NCBI GenBank assembly: GCA_023230795.1
Contig: JALNWR010000004.1
Span: forward strand, 1 to 26,107
Length of the DNA stretch: 26,107 bases
Reading direction: 5' to 3'
Origin: Candidatus Cloacimonadota bacterium
GTDB taxonomy: Bacteria; Cloacimonadota; Cloacimonadia; Cloacimonadales; Cloacimonadaceae
In this document: piece after piece, positions 15,792-22,257 of the stretch
Layout of the letters: the number at the start of each line of letters is the position of its first letter
Position numbering within the stretch: position 1 is the stretch's first letter
Position numbers and translations under genes: made by a program
Notes under the pieces: model-generated
Told to the model about the DNA's origin: nothing
The model's input: the letters and a program-made list of their open reading frames with translations, nothing else
The model's database searches: none

Positions 15792-16461
15792 TATCCTGAT
15801 ACCACCGGCCTGTCTGGTCTGTCGCAGCCGTTTGGCTGATGGGCAAGGGAGCCTGTGCCCGGAATGTGAAAGCCAGATATCCTTTGTGAAAGACAATTTC
15901 TGTTACAAATGCGGCTCCGGGTTAAACGATGGCTATTGCGAAAGCTGCGGGGAGACCGTATTCAACTTTGAGCTTTCGCGCAGCAGCATGCATTACAAAG
16001 CTCCGCTTACGGAATTGATGCACCTGCTCAAATACCGGGGCTACCGCTCACCGGCCTTTCTTATGGCCGAAAAGATGGCGGAGAGCCTGAAGCAGTATCC
16101 TGAATTTGAGGATTACCCATACATCACTGCGGTGCCTCTGCACAGAGTTCGTCGGCGAGAACGTGGCTATAACCAAAGCGAGCTGATCGCCAAAAAATTG
16201 GCCAGACTGAGCGGGAAGACCTACATCAGCCCTGTGCTAAGAAGCCGTTATACCTTGAGCCAGACCCATCTGCACCGGACTCAGCGCTTGAGCAATCTGG
16301 CGGGTGCCTTCCGGGTGCATAAAAACTGGCAGGTCCAGGGCAAGAAACTGATTTTGGTAGATGATGTATTTACCACCGGCAGTACCTTGAACGAAATCAG
16401 TCGCGAGCTTTACAAAGCCGGAGCCCAGAGTGTGGCTGGATTTACAGCGACCAGAGCCTGA
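15778..16461 (+). CDS. comF: ComF-family phosphoribosyltransferase-like protein
   Basis: The approximately 227-aa ComF/GntX-family protein is linked in other bacteria to DNA uptake or ssDNA handling. It has an N-terminal zinc finger of four CxxC pairs (CLVC, CPEC, CYKC, CESC). A phosphoribosyltransferase domain follows, with RRRERGYNQSELIAKKL and the PRPP-binding loop LILVDDVFTTGST. The start is uncertain: ATG 15778 gives the usual short lead-in to PPxC and overlaps purQ by 14 bp, while in-frame ATG 15739 would add 13 residues. Other competence genes are not seen here, so uptake function is unproven. Confidence 0.9.
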   Translation: MAVIDILIPPACLVCRSRLADGQGSLCPECESQISFVKDNFCYKCGSGLNDGYCESCGETVFNFELSRSSMHYKAPLTELMHLLKYRGYRSPAFLMAEKMAESLKQYPEFEDYPYITAVPLHRVRRRERGYNQSELIAKKLARLSGKTYISPVLRSRYTLSQTHLHRTQRLSNLAGAFRVHKNWQVQGKKLILVDDVFTTGSTLNEISRELYKAGAQSVAGFTATRA

Positions 16462-16465
16462 AGAA

Positions 16466-16864
16466 ATGAAATATAAATATCAAGAAATAATCTCTACGAT
16501 CAGCGATGAAGAAGCTTATCAGATGATCGACAAGGTAGCCCGCTTCATAGTGAGCCGGCATCTGGCCCCTGCAGGAATTCTTTTGATCGAATCCCTGCAT
16601 CCTCTGCATAGCATCGGCAGCCAGGCTTTGTACTTCATCCTGCCTTTTGCGGAGATTATCTTCGACAGTGCAAAGTATCAACGCTTTGCCCTGATGATCC
16701 AAAAAGAAGAATATATCAAAGCCCTGGTAAAGCGCATCGATGAGCTGGATGAAGAGCTGAATCGCGAGCGTCGCCAAGAGGCCAGACTGCAAAGAAAAAG
16801 ACGGAAAAACAAAATGCGAGAAAACTTTAAAAATATCTTTAAAAAAAGACATAAAAAAAGCTGA
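16466..16864 (+). CDS. Small hydrophobic-core protein with a basic C-terminal tail, unknown function
   Basis: I cannot name this 132-aa protein. Residues 34-66 form a hydrophobic stretch with the pattern APAGILLIESLHPLHSIGSQ followed by ALYFILPF. From memory, this resembles a small uncharacterised bacterial family with a 'PL..(L/I)G.QAL.F..P' motif. Residues 90-132 are a charged helix or coiled coil that becomes very basic (KKRHKKS end), as expected for membrane-surface or nucleic-acid contact. The start is ATG 16466; a GTG at 16430 would overlap the ComF-like gene. It lies 4 nt after that gene and 14 nt before the MutL-family gene, so it is co-transcribed with them. Confidence 0.75.
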   Translation: MKYKYQEIISTISDEEAYQMIDKVARFIVSRHLAPAGILLIESLHPLHSIGSQALYFILPFAEIIFDSAKYQRFALMIQKEEYIKALVKRIDELDEELNRERRQEARLQRKRRKNKMRENFKNIFKKRHKKS

Positions 16865-16878
16865 AAAGCGGAGGATAT

Positions 16879-18741
16879 ATGCAATATGATGAAAAACGCC
16901 TTACGCGCATAGTAGCCACAGACTGTGGCAGCACCACGACCAAGGCGATCTTGATCGAATATGTTGACGGCGAATACCGTCAGACCATCCGTGGCGAAGC
17001 TCCCACTACAGTGGAAGCTCCTCTGAATGATGTAACCAAAGGGGTGATCAATGCCACTCAGGAAATGGAAGAGCTCGCTCGCCTGATGTATAAGAACCCC
17101 AATATCAAATTCATGGAAAATGGTGAATTCATTATTCCCCGCAAGGGCGATATCGGAGTGGATGCCTATGTATCGACCTCCTCTGCCGGCGGTGGGCTCC
17201 AGATGATGGTTACCGGTGTGGTAGCTTCCATGACGGGTGAAAGTGCCGAACGCGCTGCTTTGGGTGCCGGAGCGATCGTGATGGACTTGATTTCCAGCAA
17301 CGACAAACGCATGAACCATGAAAAGATCGAACGTATCCGTCATCTGAGACCGGATATGATCCTGATGGCCGGTGGAGAAGATGGCGGAACCATCAAGCAC
17401 GTAGTAGAAATGGCCGAGCTGGTCTCCGGTGCAGACCCCAAGCCACGCCTGGGCTCTGCATACAAACTTCCCGTGATCTTTGCCGGTAACAAAGAAGCCA
17501 TCGGCGAGATCAAAAATACTCTGGCTGAGAAAGTAAACCTGATCCTGGCCGAAAACATCCGTCCCAAATTGGAAACCGAGAATCTGGGCCCGGCCCGCGA
17601 TAAGATTCACGACATCTTTATGGAACACGTAATGCAGCAGGCTCCCGGCTATAACAAACTCATGGAATGGACCCAGGGTCCAGACCACAAAAGAGTCCCC
17701 ATCATGCCTACTCCCGCAGCCGTGGGAAACATCATGCAGACCATTGCCAAAAACGATAATATCGAAGTGGTAGGAGTGGATATAGGCGGAGCTACCACAG
17801 ACGTCTTTAGCGTTTTTACCGATGAGTACATCTTCAACCGTACCGTGAGCGCAAACCTGGGCATGAGCTACAGCATTTCAAACGTGCTGGCCTCCAGCGG
17901 ACTGGCAAACATCATGCGCTGGGTTCCCTTTGATCTGGATGAAAGCGAACTGCGCAATATGATCAAAAACAAAATGATCCGCCCCACTACCATTCCTTCC
18001 CTTCTGGAAGAGCTGGTGCTGGAGCAGGCTATCGCCAAAGAAGCTCTGCGCCTGGCTTTTGAGCAACACAAAGAATTCGCCAGCGGCCTCAAAGGTATGC
18101 AACGTCAACGGGACATCTCGGAGGCTTTTAGCCAATCTACTTCCGGCGCGACGATAGTGAATCTGATGACTCTCGACCTTCTGGTGGGCAGCGGCGGAGT
18201 GCTTTCACATGCTCCCAGAAGACATCAGACCGTGATGATGCTCATCGATGCCTTCCTGCCTGAGGGAATCACCCACCTGGCTGTGGATAGCATCTTCATG
18301 ATGCCTCATTTGGGTGTGCTTTCAGAGATCAATGCCAAAGCCGCTACCGAAGTCTTCCGCAAAGACTGTATGGTGTATCTGGGAAGCTGTGTAGCCCCCG
18401 TGGGTAAAGGCAAATATGGCAAACCTGCGCTATATGCAAAATTGGAACTACCCGACGGCAGCACCTTTGAAGAAGACATCCCCTTTGGAGAAGTGCGTCT
18501 TATTCCCTGCGCTGGCGGACAGATCGCCAAAGCTACTCTCAAGACTCACGGCAGCTTGATTCTGGACGAAAACAAAGCCAAGGAACTAAGCGTAGATTTG
18601 CATGGCGGCCAGGTAGGAATCGTGCTCGATACCCGCGGCCGACGTCCTTTTACCCTGCCTGCTGATAAAACGATACGTATCCAATATCTCAAAAAATGGA
18701 TGCGCGAATTCAAAGCCTACCCCGAAAACATCTTGGTATAG
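16879..18741 (+). CDS. MutL/GlmL-family ASKHA ATPase (B12-mutase reactivator-like), long form
   Basis: The 620-aa protein is of the family annotated as glutamate-mutase MutL or GlmL, thought to act as reactivating ATPases for adenosylcobalamin-dependent mutases. This is not the mismatch-repair MutL. Two ASKHA phosphate-binding motifs are visible: ATDCGSTTTKA (Asp15) and VVGVDIGGATTDV (Asp301). Further conserved stretches are ILMAGGEDGGTIKHV and VGSGGVLSHAPRRHQTVMML. It exceeds the classical GlmL length (about 460 aa); the extra C-terminus ends in a GGQVGIVLDTRGRRPFTLPA segment. GGAGG gives a strong Shine-Dalgarno. No mutase subunit is encoded nearby; instead it pairs with the next gene. The real client may be something else. 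Confidence 0.88.
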   Translation: MQYDEKRLTRIVATDCGSTTTKAILIEYVDGEYRQTIRGEAPTTVEAPLNDVTKGVINATQEMEELARLMYKNPNIKFMENGEFIIPRKGDIGVDAYVSTSSAGGGLQMMVTGVVASMTGESAERAALGAGAIVMDLISSNDKRMNHEKIERIRHLRPDMILMAGGEDGGTIKHVVEMAELVSGADPKPRLGSAYKLPVIFAGNKEAIGEIKNTLAEKVNLILAENIRPKLETENLGPARDKIHDIFMEHVMQQAPGYNKLMEWTQGPDHKRVPIMPTPAAVGNIMQTIAKNDNIEVVGVDIGGATTDVFSVFTDEYIFNRTVSANLGMSYSISNVLASSGLANIMRWVPFDLDESELRNMIKNKMIRPTTIPSLLEELVLEQAIAKEALRLAFEQHKEFASGLKGMQRQRDISEAFSQSTSGATIVNLMTLDLLVGSGGVLSHAPRRHQTVMMLIDAFLPEGITHLAVDSIFMMPHLGVLSEINAKAATEVFRKDCMVYLGSCVAPVGKGKYGKPALYAKLELPDGSTFEEDIPFGEVRLIPCAGGQIAKATLKTHGSLILDENKAKELSVDLHGGQVGIVLDTRGRRPFTLPADKTIRIQYLKKWMREFKAYPENILV

Positions 18742-18750
18742 GAGGAAAGA

Positions 18751-19881
18751 ATGGGACAAGCATATTCTGCCGGACTCGCCGTAAATGAAAGTACTATATT
18801 ACGCAAAGAACGCATCCTGCCTCTCAAAGGCAAAGTCTTGGTCACAAAAGGCACCAAAGTCAAAGGTGAAGACGTGATAGCCGAGACCCTTTTGCCCGGG
18901 AAGGTCTTACCTTTTAACCTGGCAAACAAACTGGGTGTGACTCCCTCGCAACTGGAAAAGTATATCAAAATCAAAGCCGGTGATAAGATCACCAAAAAGA
19001 CCATCCTCGCTGAAAATGCCGGGTTTTTGGGCTTGGGAATCTTCCGTAGCGAAGTTCATTCTCCCATCGAAGGAGAGGTGGAAAATATCTCCGCCGTTAC
19101 CGGACAGGTACTGCTTCGTGAACCCCGTATCCCGGTACAAGTCAAAGCCTTTATGGATGGCATCGTCACCAAAGTCCTGCCAGATGAAGGCGTGGTTATA
19201 GAAAATAAAAGTGCCTATATCCAAGGCATCTTTGGCATCGGAGACGAGACCATCGGCGAAATCAAAGTGCTGGTAGAGACTCCAGATGAAGAGCTTGATG
19301 CCGGTAAAATCGATGAAAGCTGCAAAGGCAAAATCATTGTGGCTGGTAGCTTCATCCCTTACCATGTGATCGATAGCGCTATCAAACACGGCGCAATAGC
19401 TATCATCACTGGCGGGATCGATGATCAGGATATCAAAAAGCTACTGGGCTACGACATTGGAGTGGCCATTACCGGACACGAAAATATTGGCCTCACCATA
19501 ATCTGTACAGAAGGTTTCGGCAAAATCACCATGGCTAAAAAGACCTTCGACCTGCTGAAAAAATACGATGGACACAAAGCCTCCGTGCACGGCCATACCC
19601 AAATCCGCGCCGGTGTGATCCGTCCCGAAATCATCATTCCCCTGGATTTTGAGGAAGATGAACTCATCAGCAAAGAAGCCGCTCTGCCTGTGCTTGAGAT
19701 TGGCACCCTCATCCGCATCATCCGTCAGCCCCATTTTGGCAGCATCGCCAGAGTGACAGCCCTGCCGGAAGAACTCACCAAAGTGGAATCTGAGACCCTG
19801 GTGCGCGTCCTGGAAGCTGAATTCGAAGACGGCACCCGTCTTATGCTCCCACGTGCTAATGTGGAAGTAATCGAGACCTAA
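18751..19881 (+). CDS. Uncharacterised barrel-sandwich protein paired with the MutL-family gene
   Basis: I do not recognise a characterised function for this 376-aa protein. Residues about 20-150 look like a double barrel-sandwich (lipoyl/RnfC-like) region: KVLVTKGTKVKGEDVIAE, then IKAGDKITKKTILAEN, VHSPIEGEVENISAVTGQVL and VKAFMDGIVTKVLPDEGVV. Residues about 190-290 form an alpha/beta domain with AIAIITGGIDDQDIKKLLG. The C-terminus has a KOW/SH3-like GTLIRIIRQPHFGSIARVTAL segment. No lysine in an obvious biotin or lipoyl EMKM/DKA motif is seen. AGGAGGA precedes the ATG, 9 nt after the MutL-family stop, indicating tight coupling. It is the last gene before a strong terminator. Confidence 0.82.
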   Translation: MGQAYSAGLAVNESTILRKERILPLKGKVLVTKGTKVKGEDVIAETLLPGKVLPFNLANKLGVTPSQLEKYIKIKAGDKITKKTILAENAGFLGLGIFRSEVHSPIEGEVENISAVTGQVLLREPRIPVQVKAFMDGIVTKVLPDEGVVIENKSAYIQGIFGIGDETIGEIKVLVETPDEELDAGKIDESCKGKIIVAGSFIPYHVIDSAIKHGAIAIITGGIDDQDIKKLLGYDIGVAITGHENIGLTIICTEGFGKITMAKKTFDLLKKYDGHKASVHGHTQIRAGVIRPEIIIPLDFEEDELISKEAALPVLEIGTLIRIIRQPHFGSIARVTALPEELTKVESETLVRVLEAEFEDGTRLMLPRANVEVIET

Positions 19882-19906
19882 ATAGCCGACAAACTTAAGT
19901 AGATAT

Positions 19907-19934
19907 AAGGCCATCCATAGCGGGTGGCCTTTTT
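19907..19934 (+). terminator. Rho-independent terminator of the purS operon
   Basis: A 10-bp stem AAGGCCATCC / GGGTGGCCTT with a 5-nt loop is followed by TTTTT, 26 nt after the stop of the 376-aa protein gene. The T-run is also the first four bases of the octamer array. Confidence 0.92.
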
Positions 19935-19994
19935 GAGGTTTTCAAGTTTTGAAGTTTTGAAGTTTTCAGGTTTTCAGGTTTTGAAGTTTTGAAG
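19931..19994. repeat. Octamer tandem array, eight units, inverted relative to 14526-14716
   Basis: The eight units are TTTTGAGG, TTTTCAAG, TTTTGAAG (x2), TTTTCAGG (x2) and TTTTGAAG (x2). They are the reverse complement of the family at 120-173 and 14526-14716. The array starts exactly in the T-run of the terminator and leads into composite copy B. Confidence 0.93.
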
Positions 19995-20020
19995 AAGCAC
20001 CCCGGATTGGATTGGTCTTG

Positions 20021-20213
20021 CTGTTGGATTCAATGCGTCTCGCATCGACAAGGCCGCAGGCCTATATATCAAAGCACCGCCGAATCGGAGTTCAGCGCCA
20101 CGGACAGCCGGCTTAAACCCTAAAAATCCCCCCCCCATCCGCGTTCCATCCCAATCGTAACAATCCGTTCAAGCGTTCAAATCTGCGTTCTATTCTCAAA
20201 GCAGCTATCTTTT
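20021..20213 (+). repeat. Composite triple-hairpin repeat, copy B (plus orientation)
   Basis: The hairpins are ATGCG(TCT)CGCAT at 20033-20045, AGGCC(GCA)GGCCT at 20051-20063, and GCCGAA..TTCAGC at 20079-20096 (one mismatch). AATCCGCGTTC-like and ATCTGCGTTCTATTC segments then match the reverse complement of copy A. Together with the array, copies A and B flank the purS operon as inverted repeats. Confidence 0.85.
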
Positions 20214-20224
20214 CCAGATTTTGC

Positions 20225-20230
20225 TTGACC
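20225..20230 (+). promoter_or_regulatory. Candidate -35 box TTGACC for the phnD-like gene
   Basis: TTGACC lies 60 nt upstream of the chosen start and just beyond the end of composite copy B. The downstream stretch is AT-rich, but no -10 is certain. Confidence 0.3.
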
Positions 20231-20284
20231 ATTTTTCCGCTCTTTAGATTATGCAAGATAATGAATAAATTCATGGAGTATATG

Positions 20285-21214
20285 ATGCCGATGAAAAGAA
20301 TATTGATAGTCCTGAGTCTGATGATTGTCAGCATGATGGCCTGCCAGAGCGAAGATACGCGCATAGCCAAAGCCAATAGGAAGCTGGGCAGCCGGCAAAG
20401 GCCGATCAAGATGTATTTTGTGCCATCTCTGGAGGCCGGCAAGGTGGTGGCCAGCGGAGAGGCGATCGCAGCAGCATTGCACGAGGCTACCGGATATCAT
20501 TTCAAGGTCGCCGTGCCCACCAGTTATGCCGCGGTGATCGAAGCCATGGGTAGCTATCAGGCTGATATCGCCTGGCTGCCTACTTATGCCTATGTGCTGG
20601 CGCATCAGAAGTATGACGCCAATGTGCGTCTCATGACCGTGCGCAACGGCCTGAGCAACTACCGCGGACAATTTGTCGCCATGAAAGACGAGATTCAGGA
20701 TATCGAGGATATCGATGGGCGGATCATTGCCTACACCGATGCCGCTTCCACTTCCGGATATATCTATCCTTCTGCCATCCTCAAGGAAAAGGGCATCGTG
20801 CCCAAAGACCATATCTTTGCCGGCGGACATCCCCAGGCGATTTTGGCTGTATATAGCGGCAGAGCAGATGTAGCCTGCACTTATTGGAGTCCCGAGGATG
20901 AAACAGGAACGCCCATGGATGCCCGCGAAAAGCTCTATGAAACCCACAATGACATCTTCGAAAAGGTGCGGATTATCGGTTATACGGATTGGATTCCAAA
21001 CGATACGGTCACCTTCCGCAAGAACATGCCTGAAGAGCTGGAACAGAAGGTGGTTCTCGCCCTGCACGAGTTTGCACAAAGTCCTGAAGGGCAAAAGACC
21101 TTAAAATCACTGTATGATGTGGATGGCCTGGATTATGCCACGGATGCGGATTACGATGTGGTTCGCACGGCGCTGAAAGCCATGGACATGGACCCCGAAA
21201 GCATGCTGGACTAA
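20285..21214 (+). CDS. PhnD-like phosphate/phosphonate-binding lipoprotein
   Basis: This 309-aa type 2 periplasmic-binding protein of the PhnD/SsuA family would capture phosphonate, phosphite or a related anion. The signal peptide ends in MMAC with lipidated Cys20. The mature part shows MYFVPSLEAGKVVASGEAIAAAL, TSYAAVIEAMGSYQADIAWLPTYAYVLA, TDAASTSGYIYPSAIL and YSGRADVACTYWSPED, all in the family order. The start is ATG 20285, 5 nt after GGAG; ATG 20291 is equally plausible biologically, and longer upstream starts would spoil the signal peptide. It is followed after 11 nt by the PhnC-like ATPase. The ligand is not determined. Confidence 0.87.
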   Translation: MPMKRILIVLSLMIVSMMACQSEDTRIAKANRKLGSRQRPIKMYFVPSLEAGKVVASGEAIAAALHEATGYHFKVAVPTSYAAVIEAMGSYQADIAWLPTYAYVLAHQKYDANVRLMTVRNGLSNYRGQFVAMKDEIQDIEDIDGRIIAYTDAASTSGYIYPSAILKEKGIVPKDHIFAGGHPQAILAVYSGRADVACTYWSPEDETGTPMDAREKLYETHNDIFEKVRIIGYTDWIPNDTVTFRKNMPEELEQKVVLALHEFAQSPEGQKTLKSLYDVDGLDYATDADYDVVRTALKAMDMDPESMLD

Positions 21215-21225
21215 AGAGATAAACC

Positions 21226-21966
21226 TTGAGTATCCTTAGCGTAAAAAACCTTTACAAAAGCTATGATGGCCAGAGCCACGCCCTGGGAGGTCTATCTTTT
21301 GAGCTACAGGAGCAGGACTTTCTCATCCTTCTGGGCCTTTCCGGAAGCGGGAAATCTACCCTGCTCAGATGCATCAACCGCCTCATCGAGCCCAGCAAAG
21401 GCGATGTGATCTTCGAAGGTAAATCCATCATCGATCTCAAAGGGGCACGCCTGCGGGAATACCGGCGCAATATCGCCATGATCTTTCAACAGTTTAACCT
21501 GATCAAAAACCTCACTGTGCTCACCAACGTCCTCACCGGCAGACTGGGCTATCATGGCCTCGGCTCCGGCTTCACCAAACAGGAGCTGGATTCTGCCCAC
21601 TTTAATCTGGAGCGGGTGGGCCTGCAGGATTATGCCCAAAAGCAGGTGAAACAGCTCTCCGGAGGACAGCAACAGCGCGTGGCTATCGCCCGGGCTTTGA
21701 TGCAAGAGCCCAGAATCATTCTCGCCGATGAACCAGTAGCCAGCCTGGACCCCGCCACCGCAGACTCCATCATGCAATATCTGGCCAAAATCAATCAAGA
21801 CGGTATCGCCGTGATCTGCTCCCTGCATTTCCTTTCCCTCGCCCGTCGCTATGGCAGCCGGATTCTGGCGCTAAAAGATGGTATCAAAGCCTTTGAAGGC
21901 CTGCCCAATCAGATCAATCCGGATAGATTCAGAGAAATCTATGGCGAGGATGCTAAGGAAATCTAA
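21226..21966 (+). CDS. phnC: PhnC-like ABC transporter ATP-binding protein
   Basis: This 246-aa ATPase would power import of the anion bound by the upstream lipoprotein. All ABC motifs are intact: Walker A GLSGSGKST (37-45), Q-loop FQQFNL, signature LSGGQQQRVAIARAL, Walker B IILADEPVASLDP and the H-loop in CSLH. NVLTGRLGYHG is characteristic of PhnC. The start must be TTG 21226 because the beta-strand SILSVKNLYKSYDG begins there and no ATG is available; the Shine-Dalgarno is poor. The permease PhnE that normally follows is missing, and the next gene is convergent. Confidence 0.88.
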   Translation: MSILSVKNLYKSYDGQSHALGGLSFELQEQDFLILLGLSGSGKSTLLRCINRLIEPSKGDVIFEGKSIIDLKGARLREYRRNIAMIFQQFNLIKNLTVLTNVLTGRLGYHGLGSGFTKQELDSAHFNLERVGLQDYAQKQVKQLSGGQQQRVAIARALMQEPRIILADEPVASLDPATADSIMQYLAKINQDGIAVICSLHFLSLARRYGSRILALKDGIKAFEGLPNQINPDRFREIYGEDAKEI

Positions 21967-22257
21967 GCAATAGCGGCGCAAATCCCGATTCCATAAGCCC
22001 TTACTATACTGTAGATCATGGTTTCTGCAGCTTTTTTGTAGCCCCGCCAAACTACCCTCCCCCGTTCGATGCCGTGTAGATCTCGTGAATATAGCAGTAA
22101 AAATTACGCTTATATGCACGTTATATTGAGGACGGCCTATGGGTAAGGCAGCAGGCCGATGCTGCGGAAGCTAATCGCTCCCGCTACCGATTATCAATGG
22201 ACATGCCAGAACAATCAAGCTTGGGGGCGATTACCCACCGCCCCCTATCGCCTTAGA
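21967..22257. other. Convergent intergenic gap with two hairpins, no permease
   Basis: No coding sequence is supported. GCAGCA..TGCTGC (22148-22165) and GGGGGCG..CGCCCCC (22223-22245) can fold. Neither has a T-run on either strand, so a terminator role for the convergent genes is only possible. I searched by eye for PhnE-like remnants and saw none convincing. Confidence 0.5.

Noticed and set aside
15126..15896. Minus-strand open frame of 256 aa
   Set aside because: Antisense to purQ, whose catalytic triad confirms the plus strand.
16678..17688. Minus-strand open frame of 336 aa
   Set aside because: It lies antisense to the MutL-family gene and the small basic gene, is rich in codon-shadow residues, and matches no family.
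16879..18741. DNA mismatch-repair MutL
   Set aside because: The motifs are ASKHA phosphate loops (DCGSTTTK, DIGGATTD), not GHKL ATPase motifs. The shared name is historical.
20249..21094. Minus-strand open frame of 281 aa
   Set aside because: Antisense to the PhnD-like gene; no recognisable protein features.
21967..22257. Degraded phnE permease
   Set aside because: No permease-like hydrophobic segments or EAA-type motif could be read in any frame.
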